A stretch of 64,000 bases of DNA from Terrabacter aerolatus (lineage in GTDB: Bacteria; Actinomycetota; Actinomycetes; Actinomycetales; Dermatophilaceae), in the NCBI RefSeq assembly GCF_007991735.1, contig NZ_BJYX01000008.1:91579-155578 (forward strand), written 5' to 3'. How positions within the stretch are numbered: the first letter of the stretch is position 1; every line of letters starts with the position of its first letter. The notes beneath the pieces are model-generated. The model ran no database searches and was not told where the DNA came from. It saw nothing but the letters and a program-made list of their open reading frames with translations. The translations under genes were made by a program, and so were the position numbers. Positions 17,317 through 26,480 of this stretch are shown in pieces.

Positions 17317-18943
17317 CGCCCCACCCGTTCCCGCGCCGTCCCCGCGGCCCTCGGTGCCCCGGGTGGCGCGGGTGGCCCGGGCGCGCTGGGCGGGGTGCGC
17401 CGCGGGGGTGCTCCTCGCCGCTGCCTCCTGGGGCTCGGGGGCCCTGCCCCGGCTCAACGTCGGGGTGCTCTGGCCGGGCATCGCGCCCTGGTCGGCCAAG
17501 GGCGGCTCGCCCCTGCTCGCGACGGTGTCGGTGCTCGCGATGGCACTGCTCGTCACAGCGTGGTGGCGGCTGCGCGACGCGGACGTCTCGGTCCGGTGGT
17601 GGTGGGGCACCGTCGCCCTGTGGTTCGCGCCGCTCGTCGTGGCCATGCCGCTCTACAGCCGTGACCTCTACTCGTACGCCGCCCAGGGGCTGCTCTGGGA
17701 CCAGGGGCTGAGCCCCTACGACCACGTCGTCCGCGAGCTGGTCTCGCCGTGGCGCGGGTCGACGGCTCCCACCTGGCTCGACAGCACGACTCCCTACGGT
17801 CCGGTCTGGCTGCTGCTCGCCCGTGCCGTCGCCTCGGTCTCCGGTGAGCTGTGGGTGGCCCTGCTCCTGCTCCGGCTGCTCGCCGTCGCCGGTGTCGTCG
17901 TCATGGCCTGGGCGGTGCCCGACGTAGCCCGCCGGCTCGGGTGGTCGCCGGTCCGCGCGACGTGGCTCGGCGTCGCCGTGCCACTCGTCGGAGCACACTT
18001 CGTCGGCGGAGCCCACAACGACGCCCTCATGGTCGGCGCGGTCCTCGCCGGCCTCTCGCTCGCTCTGCGCCGACGGTTCGTCCTCGCGTGCGTCCTCATC
18101 GCGCTCGGTGCGATGGTCAAGGTCACCGCCGTCATCGCGCTGCCCTTCGTCGCGATCCTCTGGGCCCGCCACGTCGCCACCGCGCGGACGTCGGGGACGG
18201 ACGACACGGCATACGCCCGCTGGGGTGACGTCCTGCGTGCGGGGGCGCTCACGGTGGGCAGTGCCGGCGTCCCCATGGCCCTCGGTGGACTCGTCACGGG
18301 GCTCGGTTTCTCGTGGCTCAACCCCACCGGGACGCCGGGCAAGAACGAGCAGTGGACGTCGCTGCCCACCGCGATCGGCATCGCCGTCGGCGCGGTCGGG
18401 CACGTGCTCGGCCACGACGAGTGGCGCGAGACCGGCATCGCGACCGCGCGAGCCGTCGCGCTCGTCGTCCTCGCCCTGCTCCTCGTGCTCGTGTGGCTCG
18501 CGGCCCTCAAGCCCGCCGACCCGGGGCCCGACATGGGGTCCGACCCGGGGGGAGCGGCGGCCGAGGCGCGGCTGAGGCCCGTGCGCGGCATCGCGTGGGC
18601 CATGCTCGCGGTCGTCGTGCTCGCCCCGGTCTTCCTCGGTTGGTACTACCTCTGGCTGCTGCCGTTCTTCGCGGTGTCGCTCGGCGCGCGGTGGCAGGCG
18701 CGGCTCGAGCAGCCCCTCGCCGTCGTCGCGACCGTCGTCTGCTTCGCGACGTTGCCCGAGGGCTACAGCCTCGGTCTGACGACGACCGTCGTCGGGGTGC
18801 CGTTCGCCCTCGTCGTGCTCGTCCTGCTGCTGCGTCGTGGGCTGCGCACCGCCCGCCTCGTCGACTGGCGGCACCTGCTCGACCTCGACCGGCCGCTGGT
18901 GCGGCGGAGCGACCACCCTCGGTCACGGATCAGCGACAGTTGA
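17309..18943 (+). CDS. mptB: Polyprenol-phosphomannose-dependent alpha-1,6-mannosyltransferase, MptB-like
   Basis: A polytopic GT-C-type glycosyltransferase of about 544 aa with roughly a dozen membrane segments. The family-specific region PLYSRDLYSYAAQGLLWDQG followed by SPYDH holds the acidic residue expected near the active site, and AHFVGGAHNDALMVG, KVTAVIALPF and LGWYYLWLLPFF are typical of MptA/MptB. In Corynebacteriales MptB builds the mannan core of lipomannan; a lipoglycan role is likely here. Start uncertain: ATG 17309 (chosen, overlaps the phosphatase by 8 bp) or GTG 17291. Confidence 0.85.
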   Translation: MADAPPVPAPSPRPSVPRVARVARARWAGCAAGVLLAAASWGSGALPRLNVGVLWPGIAPWSAKGGSPLLATVSVLAMALLVTAWWRLRDADVSVRWWWGTVALWFAPLVVAMPLYSRDLYSYAAQGLLWDQGLSPYDHVVRELVSPWRGSTAPTWLDSTTPYGPVWLLLARAVASVSGELWVALLLLRLLAVAGVVVMAWAVPDVARRLGWSPVRATWLGVAVPLVGAHFVGGAHNDALMVGAVLAGLSLALRRRFVLACVLIALGAMVKVTAVIALPFVAILWARHVATARTSGTDDTAYARWGDVLRAGALTVGSAGVPMALGGLVTGLGFSWLNPTGTPGKNEQWTSLPTAIGIAVGAVGHVLGHDEWRETGIATARAVALVVLALLLVLVWLAALKPADPGPDMGSDPGGAAAEARLRPVRGIAWAMLAVVVLAPVFLGWYYLWLLPFFAVSLGARWQARLEQPLAVVATVVCFATLPEGYSLGLTTTVVGVPFALVVLVLLLRRGLRTARLVDWRHLLDLDRPLVRRSDHPRSRISDS

Positions 18944-18970
18944 CCGAGCCGTCCGGCCGGGCGCGGGCCG

Positions 18971-19501
18971 GTGTCCCACACTGTCCCGGTGAGTGACTCC
19001 GGCTTCGTCGACGAGGCCTCGTCCGAGGGCGATCGACCCTCGCGTCCGCGTCGGGCCCTGCGGCGACCCGCGCCCACGGTCGTCGGCTTCACGGCCGTCG
19101 TCGTCGGGCTGCTCGCCTTCGGTGGCTGGGCCTGGTCGAGCCGGGTCCACGCGGCCGACGTCGGAGCGTACGAGGCGCTGGCGCGCGAGATCGAGGAGCT
19201 CGACCACACGATGACCCCGCTCGGGCACAGCGAGGTCCCGCCCTGCCGTGAGGCCACCGACGGCAGCCTCACCCGCAGCTACCCGCCGTCGACGGGCCCG
19301 CAGGCAGCCGAGCTCGTCGGCCTCCTCGAGAGGTCGGGGTGGGTGCGGCAGGACTCCGACCTGCCCGTCTACGCCCACCTGACGCGCACCACCGACGGCC
19401 ACGAGCTGGTCATCGACGTGCTCGCGCCGAGCGACACCTCGCTCGTCGGGTCGCTGGCGGCCCGCAGCCCCGCCAGCGGCTTCGGCTGCCTCCTGCACTG
19501 A
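18971..19501 (+). CDS. Membrane-anchored protein of unknown function, 176 aa
   Basis: One membrane segment (TVVGFTAVVVGLLAFGGWAW, about residues 36-55) after a charged N-terminus, then an extracytoplasmic part with two cysteines (PPCREATDG and a terminal FGCLLH) that could form a disulphide. GTG at 18971 or 18989 are both possible. Same strand between mptB and the aminotransferase gene. I do not recognise a named family. Confidence 0.55.
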   Translation: MSHTVPVSDSGFVDEASSEGDRPSRPRRALRRPAPTVVGFTAVVVGLLAFGGWAWSSRVHAADVGAYEALAREIEELDHTMTPLGHSEVPPCREATDGSLTRSYPPSTGPQAAELVGLLERSGWVRQDSDLPVYAHLTRTTDGHELVIDVLAPSDTSLVGSLAARSPASGFGCLLH

Positions 19502-19585
19502 CCACGCCGTCACGTGAGCCACGACATGGGCCACATCGTGGGAATGGCGCGGCTCCCGGCAGAACCGGGTGGGACGCTGGACCAC

Positions 19586-20800
19586 ATGCGCGCGGTGACC
19601 CAGAGCAAGAAGCTGCAGAACGTCTGTTACGAGATCCGTGGTCCCGTGCTGGCCGAGGCCAAGCGGCTCGAGGACGAGGGGCACCGCATCCTCAAGCTCA
19701 ACATCGGCAACCCGGCGCCGTTCGGCTTCGAGGCGCCCGAGGACATCCTCGTCGACGTCATCCAGGAGCTGCCGACGGCTCAGGGCTACAGCGACAGCAA
19801 GGGCATCCTGTCGGCGCGGCGCGCCGTCAAGCAGCACTACGAGGTGCGCGACTTCCCGCCCGTCGGCGTCGAGGACATCTACCTCGGCAACGGCGTCAGC
19901 GAGCTCATCGTCATGGCCATGCAGGGCCTGCTCGACAACGGCGACGAGGTGCTCATCCCGGCCCCCGACTACCCGCTGTGGACCGCGGCCGCGAGCCTCG
20001 CGGGTGGCAGCGCCGTGCACTACGTCTGCGACGAGCAGGCCGGCTGGGCGCCGGACCTCGACGACATCCGCAGCAAGATCACCGACCGCACGCGCGCCAT
20101 CGTCGTCATCAACCCCAACAACCCCACCGGCGCCGTCTACCCGCGCGAGGTGCTCGAGGCCATCGCCCAGGTCGCCCGCGAGCACGAGCTGATCATCATG
20201 GCCGACGAGATCTACGACAAGATCCTCTACGACGGCGCCACGCACACCTCGATCGCCTCGCTCGCCCCCGACCTGCTGTGCCTCACCTTCAACGGGCTGT
20301 CCAAGGCCTACCGGGTGGCCGGCTTCCGGTCCGGCTGGCTCGTCATCACCGGGCCCAAGGAGCACGCGCGCAACTACCTCGAGGGCCTCGACATCCTCGC
20401 CAACATGCGGCTGTGCGCCAACGTGCCCGCGCAGCACGCGATCCAGGTGGCGCTCGGCGGCTACCAGTCCATCAACGAGCTGATCCTCCCCGGTGGCCGT
20501 CTGCTCGAGCAGCGCAACGTCGCCTGGGAGATGCTGAACCAGATCCCCGGGGTCTCGGTGACCAAGCCCGAGGGGGCGCTCTACCTCTTCCCGCGGCTCG
20601 ACCCCAAGGTCCACGACATCCGTGACGACGAGCGGTTCGCCCTCGACCTGCTGCGCGACCAGAAGATGCTCATCGTGCACGGCACCGGTTTCAACTGGGC
20701 GACGCCCGACCACTTCCGGCTCGTCTTCCTGCCGCGGGTCGAGGACCTCGAGGACGCCGTCGGCCGGCTCGAGAAGTTCCTCTCGACGTACTCCCAGTAG
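19586..20800 (+). CDS. alaA: Class I/II aminotransferase, AlaA-like (glutamate-pyruvate type)
   Basis: PLP-dependent fold-type I transaminase. Key segments: YEIRGPVLAEAKRLEDEGH near the start, KLNIGNPAPFGFEAP, INPNNPTGAVYP, ADEIYDKILYDG, the PLP lysine in FNGLSKAYRVAGFRSGW (about K240) and the carboxylate-binding HFRLVFLPR. The 404-residue length with start at ATG 19586 equals that of E. coli AlaA; an upstream GTG at 19514 would add 24 residues of unlikely composition. Probably interconverts alanine + 2-oxoglutarate and pyruvate + glutamate; substrate is by homology only. Confidence 0.88.
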   Translation: MRAVTQSKKLQNVCYEIRGPVLAEAKRLEDEGHRILKLNIGNPAPFGFEAPEDILVDVIQELPTAQGYSDSKGILSARRAVKQHYEVRDFPPVGVEDIYLGNGVSELIVMAMQGLLDNGDEVLIPAPDYPLWTAAASLAGGSAVHYVCDEQAGWAPDLDDIRSKITDRTRAIVVINPNNPTGAVYPREVLEAIAQVAREHELIIMADEIYDKILYDGATHTSIASLAPDLLCLTFNGLSKAYRVAGFRSGWLVITGPKEHARNYLEGLDILANMRLCANVPAQHAIQVALGGYQSINELILPGGRLLEQRNVAWEMLNQIPGVSVTKPEGALYLFPRLDPKVHDIRDDERFALDLLRDQKMLIVHGTGFNWATPDHFRLVFLPRVEDLEDAVGRLEKFLSTYSQ

Positions 20801-20815
20801 TCGCCGCGCGTGCGC

Positions 20816-21100
20816 TCAGCGCGAGGTGGCCCACCACTTGAGCAGCAGGCCGAGCACGATCCCCCAGACGACCGTGAGCAGCAGGCTGATGCCGACGGCG
20901 AGCAGCGCCGGCCGGCGTCCGCCCGGCTCGCGGCGCGCGAGGCTGAGCCCCGCGAGGGCGAGGCCGAGCAGCTGGGGCAGGAAGAGGACGAAACCGAAGA
21001 CGACCGCCGACAGCGACGCGACCACGGCACCCCGCGCGAGTGGAGCCTCGGCGGCCAGCCGGGCGGACGCGGCGTCGCGGGGACGATCGGGAACGCTCAC
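20816..21100 (-). CDS. Small two-helix membrane protein, 94 aa
   Basis: Two strong membrane segments (VVASLSAVVFGFVLFLPQLLGLALAGL and PALLAVGISLLLTVVWGIVLGLLL) separated by the basic loop SLARREPGGRR, the hairpin layout of DUF4190-like proteins. Starts with GTG at 21098-21100, divergent from the lipoprotein gene at 21116 across only 15 bp. Ends 16 bp beyond the convergent alaA stop. Function unknown. Confidence 0.6.
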   Translation of the reverse strand: MSVPDRPRDAASARLAAEAPLARGAVVASLSAVVFGFVLFLPQLLGLALAGLSLARREPGGRRPALLAVGISLLLTVVWGIVLGLLLKWWATSR

Positions 21101-21115
21101 GCGTTCAGGGTAACG

Positions 21116-21553
21116 ATGAACGAGAGCACGTATGCCGTCCGCCGGGCAGCCCGTCGTCCGCTCGCCGTCGGCGTGGGCATGGCCGGACTTGCCGCCCTGC
21201 TGTCGCTGGGCGCGTGCAGCTCGTCCGACCCGACCCTCTCCGACCTGCCGGCCGACGTGGCCAGCGCCCGACCGACCATCTCGGCCGAGGAGGCGAGCTT
21301 CGTCCTCGCCGCCGAGAAGCTCGGCGCCAGCATCACCGGCAACACCGTCGACGACGACATCCAGACCGGCACGACGACGTGCTGGGCGCTGAAGAACGGC
21401 GGCGTCGACCTCGCGCAGATCGCCGTCGACGACAGCGGCAAGCCGCTGCCCGACACCGGCGACGCCCTCCGGACCAAGCAGCTCATGGCCGCCGGGGTGC
21501 AGACGTTCTGCCCGGACTACGACAACCAGGTCTCCCAGCTCGGGCTGCACTGA
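21116..21553 (+). CDS. Small lipoprotein, DUF732-like, 145 aa
   Basis: Lipoprotein signal with hydrophobic LAVGVGMAGLAALLSLGAC and lipobox LSLGAC. The mature part contains FVLAAEKLGASITGNTVDDD and two cysteines (TTTCWALKNGG and VQTFCPDY) and ends QVSQLGLH, the helical two-Cys layout of actinobacterial DUF732 proteins. ATG at 21116. Function unknown; anchored outside the membrane. Confidence 0.65.
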   Translation: MNESTYAVRRAARRPLAVGVGMAGLAALLSLGACSSSDPTLSDLPADVASARPTISAEEASFVLAAEKLGASITGNTVDDDIQTGTTTCWALKNGGVDLAQIAVDDSGKPLPDTGDALRTKQLMAAGVQTFCPDYDNQVSQLGLH

Positions 21554-21632
21554 CGCCGGCTCGACGTGCACGACGCGGCTCGCCCGCATCGTCGCGTCGT
21601 CGCGCAGGGTGGCAGTCGGTAGTCTGGGCCGC

Positions 21633-21697
21633 GGGCGATGGATCCCGCCCGGACGTCCCCGACGTCCGAACCGCCGGCCGGCTGATGGTTCCTGGTC
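21633..21697 (+). promoter_or_regulatory. Fluoride (crcB) riboswitch
   Basis: The small fluoride aptamer is recognisable: GGGCGATGG, loop-closing CCCGCCC, a GGACGT/ACGTCC helix, GAACCGCC and GGCTGATGGTTCCTG. These match the conserved GGNGATGG, ACCGC and CTGATGG(N)TCCT elements of the family. It lies about 70 nt upstream of a universal-stress-like gene followed by two crcB genes, as expected for fluoride response. Aptamer recognised by eye. Confidence 0.88.
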
Positions 21698-21700
21698 ATC

Positions 21701-21720
21701 GGCGGTCCCCGCGGGCCGCC
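21701..21720 (+). terminator. Hairpin behind the fluoride aptamer, likely expression platform
   Basis: GGCGGTCCCCGCGGGCCGCC can form an 8-bp stem (one G-T pair) with a CCGC loop, 4 nt after the aptamer and about 36 nt before the ribosome binding site. No T-run follows, so it may act by structure competition rather than as a classical terminator. Confidence 0.5.
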
Positions 21721-21767
21721 GCGATGGGCAGGCGTGCCGGCCCGTCGACGAGTTCCAGGAGTCACCG

Positions 21768-22310
21768 ATGGGTGAGAAGGCCCCGCCCCAGCCGCACCCG
21801 TCCCGCATCACCGACTTCGCGGGCCACCCGCTCGTGGTCGCCGTGCTCCCGGAGCAGCCGGCCGTCGTCGCGCTGACCGCGGCGAACCTGGCCCGGGCCA
21901 CCGGCGCGTCGGCGCTCTACTTCGCCTACGTCGACCCCTCGCGCTACGCGGACGAGGAGCATGCCGACGGCACCGTCCGCCACGTCTCCATCGACCCGGA
22001 CATCGCCGACGACACCTGGCCGCGACGGGAGGAGGAGCTGACCCGCCTCGTGGCCGGCTGGATGGAGGGCCAGGACGTCCCGTGGCACTTCCGCTACCTC
22101 GCCGGTCGCGTCGACCGTGCCCTGACCCACCTGGCCCGGGCCGTCGACGCAGCCGGGTTCGTCGTCGGCAGCCACGTGGGTCGTCACCGTCGCCTCAGGG
22201 ACCTCGTCGACGCCTCGACGGGCCTGCACCTCTCGCACCACCAGCACCGGCCGGTGCTCGTCGTGCCGGTCGAGGTCGTCGACTGGGAGGACCAGGTCCC
22301 GTGGGAGTGA
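21768..22310 (+). CDS. Universal stress protein-like protein in fluoride-controlled operon, 180 aa
   Basis: UspA-like alpha/beta fold: HPLVVAVLPEQPAVVALTAANLARATGASALYFAYVDPSRY at the start and VGSHVGRHRRLRDLVDASTG followed by HRPVLVVPVEVV at the end, the position of the usual nucleotide-binding G-rich loop, here degenerate. ATG at 21768 has AGGAG 6 bp upstream. The stop region overlaps the first crcB start. Being first gene behind a fluoride riboswitch suggests a role in fluoride stress (inference). Confidence 0.8.
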   Translation: MGEKAPPQPHPSRITDFAGHPLVVAVLPEQPAVVALTAANLARATGASALYFAYVDPSRYADEEHADGTVRHVSIDPDIADDTWPRREEELTRLVAGWMEGQDVPWHFRYLAGRVDRALTHLARAVDAAGFVVGSHVGRHRRLRDLVDASTGLHLSHHQHRPVLVVPVEVVDWEDQVPWE

Positions 22311-22837
22311 CCGACGACCCCGAGCTCGACCCCGAGCTCGACCCTGAGCTCGCCCCCCGGCTCGAGTCCGACTCTGCCGCAACGCCGCCCGCGCGACGGG
22401 TCGGGGGCGTCCTGCGGCGCTCGCCGCTGCTCGCGGTCGTCATCTTCGTCGGGGGTGCCTGCGGCACGCTCGTGCGGGCGGCGCTCGAGACCGCCGCGCC
22501 GGCCGCGCCGGCCGGGGTGCCGTGGACGACCCTGGTCATCAACGTCGTCGGCTCGCTGCTGCTGGGGCTGCTCCTCGAGTCGCTGACCCGCACCGGACCG
22601 GACGAGGGCTGGCGGCGCACGGCCCGCCTCGGGCTCGGCACCGGCGTGCTCGGCGGCTTCACCACCTACAGCACCTTCGCCGTCGAGACCGTGGGGCGCC
22701 TCACCCCGCAGACCATGGCCGTGGGCCTGTCGTACGCCGTCGGCAGCGTCGTGCTCGGGGTCGCCGCAGCCGCGGTCGGCTACCGTCTCGCGCGCCGCGT
22801 GCTCGGCCGTGCGCCCGTGAGTGGGCAGGCTGGATGA
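22301..22837 (+). CDS. crcB: Fluoride exporter CrcB/Fluc, first subunit
   Basis: Fluc channel subunit with four membrane helices. Family motifs: GGACGTLVRAALE, VINVVGSLLLGLLLES (the N-x-x-G-S motif with the polar track Asn) and GVLGGFTTYSTFAVET (the GGxTTxST phenylalanine/threonine track). A 55-residue Glu/Asp/Pro-rich N-terminal extension precedes helix 1 and includes three PELD repeats. GTG at 22301 (178 aa) has GGGAGGA 9 bp upstream; GTG at 22307 is an alternative. Pairs with the next gene to form a heteromeric channel. Confidence 0.9.
   Translation: MGVTDDPELDPELDPELAPRLESDSAATPPARRVGGVLRRSPLLAVVIFVGGACGTLVRAALETAAPAAPAGVPWTTLVINVVGSLLLGLLLESLTRTGPDEGWRRTARLGLGTGVLGGFTTYSTFAVETVGRLTPQTMAVGLSYAVGSVVLGVAAAAVGYRLARRVLGRAPVSGQAG
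22319..22354 (+). repeat. 12-bp tandem repeat in crcB N-terminal tail
   Basis: CCCGAGCTCGAC twice plus the variant CCTGAGCTCGCC, encoding PELDPELDPELA in the acidic tail. In-frame unit, so copy number can change without frameshift. Confidence 0.85.
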
Positions 22838-23214
22838 CCACCGTCCTCATCGCCCTCGCGGGCGGCGCCGGGGCTCTCACGCGCTTCGTCACCGACGGCG
22901 CCATCGCGCGCCGCAACCGCCTGCGTATGCCGGTCGGCACCGTCGTCATCAACGTGACCGGCTCGTTGCTGCTCGGTCTGCTCACCGGACTCTTCGCGCT
23001 GTCCGGAGGCGACTCGTCCGGGGCCGCGCTCAAGGCCGTCATCGGCACCGGCTTCTGCGGGGGCTTCACGACCTTCAGCACGGCGTCGGTCGAGTCCATG
23101 CGGCTCTGGGCCGCCGAGGGGCGTACCGCCGGGATCGGGTACGCCGCCGCCACCCTCGTCCTGAGCGTCGCAGCAGCAGCAGCCGGCCTGGGGATCGGCC
23201 ACCTGCTGGCCTGA
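22834..23214 (+). CDS. crcB: Fluoride exporter CrcB/Fluc, second subunit
   Basis: A 126-residue Fluc subunit, four helices, with GGAGALTRFVTDG, VINVTGSLLLGLLTG and GTGFCGGFTTFSTASVES. Its ATG overlaps the stop of the first crcB (ATGA), indicating translational coupling. Two neighbouring, non-identical CrcB subunits are common in Gram-positive bacteria, where they form a dual-topology-derived heterodimer. Confidence 0.94.
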   Translation: MTTVLIALAGGAGALTRFVTDGAIARRNRLRMPVGTVVINVTGSLLLGLLTGLFALSGGDSSGAALKAVIGTGFCGGFTTFSTASVESMRLWAAEGRTAGIGYAAATLVLSVAAAAAGLGIGHLLA

Positions 23215-23310
23215 GAGGGACGACGAGACGGAGGTCACACGACGCGGGGCACCGGGCACGCGGCATACGTCCTCGGAATACTCCGCCCCGCGAGGCCCGT
23301 TGGCACCCAC

Positions 23311-24324
<1,014 letters not shown>

Positions 24325-24377
24325 GCCCGCCCGGACCCGACGCGCCCGACACCCCGACCTCTGAGAGGCTGCAACCC

Positions 24378-24806
24378 ATGACCGAGAGAGACCCCCACGA
24401 CCTGCGCCGCGTCACCCTGACCCGCGACAGCGTCGGACGCTACACGGCCCGCAACGACCGCGGCGGCTCGATCACCCTCAGCTCCGGCACCGACGAGCTC
24501 TCACCCGTCGAGCTGCTCCTGGCCGGGATCGCCGGGTGCACCGCCGTCGACGTCGACACGGTCACGACACGGCGCGCCGAGCCCGAGCAGTTCGAGATCG
24601 AGGTGACCGCCGACAAGGTCAAGGACGAGCACGGCAACCACCTGCAGGACATCGAGGTCCGCTTCCGCGTGCGCTTCCCCGACGGTGACGCCGGCGACGC
24701 CGCCCGCGAGATGCTGCCCAAGCTCGTCAAGCGCTCGCACGACGAGTGGTGCACGGTGAGCCGCACCGTCGAGCTCGGGCAGAAGGTCACGACCACGGTC
24801 GAGTGA
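24378..24806 (+). CDS. OsmC family peroxiredoxin-like protein, 142 aa
   Basis: OsmC/Ohr fold reducing organic hydroperoxides through two cysteines. Both are visible: LLAGIAGCTAVDVDT and HDEWCTVSRTVELG, in the YhfA-like OsmC branch rather than Ohr. Start ATG at 24378. A GC hairpin follows at 24808. Confidence 0.86.
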   Translation: MTERDPHDLRRVTLTRDSVGRYTARNDRGGSITLSSGTDELSPVELLLAGIAGCTAVDVDTVTTRRAEPEQFEIEVTADKVKDEHGNHLQDIEVRFRVRFPDGDAGDAAREMLPKLVKRSHDEWCTVSRTVELGQKVTTTVE

Positions 24807-24807
24807 A

Positions 24808-24824
24808 CCGCCCCCGTGGGGCGG
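24808..24824. terminator. Hairpin between convergent OsmC and L,D-transpeptidase genes
   Basis: CCGCCCC-CGT-GGGGCGG, a perfect 7-bp stem directly after the OsmC stop; a second inverted repeat (TGACCGG at 24827, CCGGTCA at 24855) follows. No T-run. Probably terminates from one or both sides. Confidence 0.55.
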
Positions 24825-24908
24825 TGTGACCGGCTCGGGTCCGGCGATCTGCGTCCGGTCAGGTGACAGGTCGCCCGACCGGGCGCGGAGCCATCGTGCC
24901 TGGCCGGG

Positions 24909-26300
24909 TCAGGGGTAGACGACGACCTTGTCGCCGACGCGCACCGTGAAGTAGAGCGCCTTGACCTGGTCGTGGTCGGCGATGTTGACGCAGCCGTGGC
25001 TCGAGCTCGCGTAGCCGAGCCGCGCGAAGTTCGATGAGTAGTGCACGGCCTGGCCGCCGGAGAAGAACATCGAGTACGGCATCGGCGTGAAGTAGAGGTT
25101 CGAGATGACGTACTCGTACTTGCGCAGGACGCTGAAGGTCCCCTCGCGCGTCTCGCGGCCCGGCCCGCCGAAGCGGGCCCACATGACCATGAGCGGCCTG
25201 CCGTTGACGACCCACGTCAGGGTGCGGGTGCCCTTGTCGACGCACATGACCCGCCCGGTGAGGCAACGCCGGTCGAGCGAGGAGGCCGCGGGCATGAGGG
25301 GCTGGAGGGCGGCGCTGAAACGGTAGGTGTCGAAGGTGCCGGGCCGGTAGGTGTCCGACACGAGGCGCGACCACGTGCGCTGGTCGAGCACGCCGGACTG
25401 CGGGAGGCTGCGGGACTGCTGGAAGCCCAGCACCGCGCGGTCGAGGGCCGACCAGTAGACGCCGCTCACGGCATACGGCCAGCGGCCGACGGCCCGCAGG
25501 CGCAGCTGCACCTCGCGGAGCTGGGCACTCGACGCGGTGCGGCTGACGGCGACCGGGCTGGCGGTGAGCCCGCGCAGGCGGTCCCACGTGCGCTGGTCGA
25601 CGACACCGCTCTGCGGGAGGTTCTGGGCCTGCTGGAACGCCAGCACCGAGCGGTCGACGGCCGACCAGTAGACGCCGGTGACGGCGTAGGAGAAGCGGCC
25701 GACGAGCTTGAGCCGGGCCTGGAGGTCCTTGACCGTGGTGGCCGAGGCGTTGCGGGGGATCACTGTCGGGCTGCCGGTGAGGGCGCGGAGCCGGTCCCAG
25801 GTGCGCTGGTCGACCACTCCCGTCGTCGGAAGTGCCTGTGCCTGCTGGAAACCGAGCACCGACTGGTCGACGGCCGACCAGTAGACGCCGGTGATGGCGT
25901 AGCCGAAGCGGCCCACGAGCTTGAGCCTGACCTGGAGGTCCTTGACCACGGTCGAGGGCGAGGTGCGGCTGATGACGGCCGGGCTTGACGGCGTCGACGC
26001 GGTGGTGGTGGTGGTGGTGGTGGTGGTCGCGGACGTCGTGGTGGACGTCGTCGTCGTCGACGACGTCGAGGTGCCGGTGGCGCTCGTGGTCGTCGACGTG
26101 CCGGTGGAGGCCTCGGTCGAGGTCGTGGCGGCCGTCGTGCTGCCGGAGGAGGTGGCCGTGCTCGACGAGCCGGCCGGCGTCGGCGTGCCCGTCAGGTCGT
26201 CGGCGCGGGCGGCCGGTGCGGTGGCGGTGAGCGCGACGACAGCAAGGGCGGCGGCGACGGAGCCCGCGACGCGCTTGCTGTCCATGCGGATGGTCCTCAT
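24909..26300 (-). CDS. L,D-transpeptidase (YkuD) with three peptidoglycan-binding-like repeats, 463 aa
   Basis: Exported cell-wall cross-linking enzyme. An N-terminal signal (SVAAALAVVALTATAPAARA) is followed by a Ser/Thr-rich linker including nine consecutive Thr, then three about 78-residue repeats of the type VKDLQVRLKLVGRF-Y-ITGVYWSAVDQSVLGFQQ with VVDQRTWDRL, which resemble PG_binding_1 units. The C-terminal YkuD domain has the catalytic YASSSHGCVNI motif (Cys about 437). Start: ATG at 26300 with AGGGGAA upstream and a proper signal peptide. Confidence 0.9.
   Translation of the reverse strand: MRTIRMDSKRVAGSVAAALAVVALTATAPAARADDLTGTPTPAGSSSTATSSGSTTAATTSTEASTGTSTTTSATGTSTSSTTTTSTTTSATTTTTTTTTASTPSSPAVISRTSPSTVVKDLQVRLKLVGRFGYAITGVYWSAVDQSVLGFQQAQALPTTGVVDQRTWDRLRALTGSPTVIPRNASATTVKDLQARLKLVGRFSYAVTGVYWSAVDRSVLAFQQAQNLPQSGVVDQRTWDRLRGLTASPVAVSRTASSAQLREVQLRLRAVGRWPYAVSGVYWSALDRAVLGFQQSRSLPQSGVLDQRTWSRLVSDTYRPGTFDTYRFSAALQPLMPAASSLDRRCLTGRVMCVDKGTRTLTWVVNGRPLMVMWARFGGPGRETREGTFSVLRKYEYVISNLYFTPMPYSMFFSGGQAVHYSSNFARLGYASSSHGCVNIADHDQVKALYFTVRVGDKVVVYP
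26001..26027. repeat. (GGT)9 trinucleotide microsatellite
   Basis: Nine uninterrupted GGT units (ACC on the coding strand) encode a poly-Thr run in the linker of the L,D-transpeptidase. Perfect codon-length repeat. Confidence 0.95.
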
Positions 26301-26438
26301 GGTGTTCCCCTGTGTCCGGACCGCGAGGCGGCGGGTGTGGTTCGGCGCGGTCGCGCCCCTCATTGTGGCAGTCGGCGCCCGGTTTGGCGCGGTTTGCCAT
26401 CACCCTCTCGACGCGCCGGCCCGCGGAAAGGTTGTTCG

Positions 26439-26450
26439 CCGCCGAGGCGG
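26439..26450 (-). terminator. Weak hairpin after the thioesterase gene
   Basis: CCGCC-GA-GGCGG lies about 30 bp beyond the reverse-strand thioesterase stop and upstream of the L,D-transpeptidase promoter region. Short and without a clear T-run on the transcribed strand. Confidence 0.25.
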
Positions 26451-26480
26451 GTTGCCATCGACGGGGCCGGGGGCTGTGGG

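Noticed and set aside
24827..24861. TGACCGG...CCGGTCA as an attachment site or operator
   Set aside because: Seven-bp arms 21 bp apart in GC-rich DNA are likely by chance; kept only as part of the convergent terminator region.
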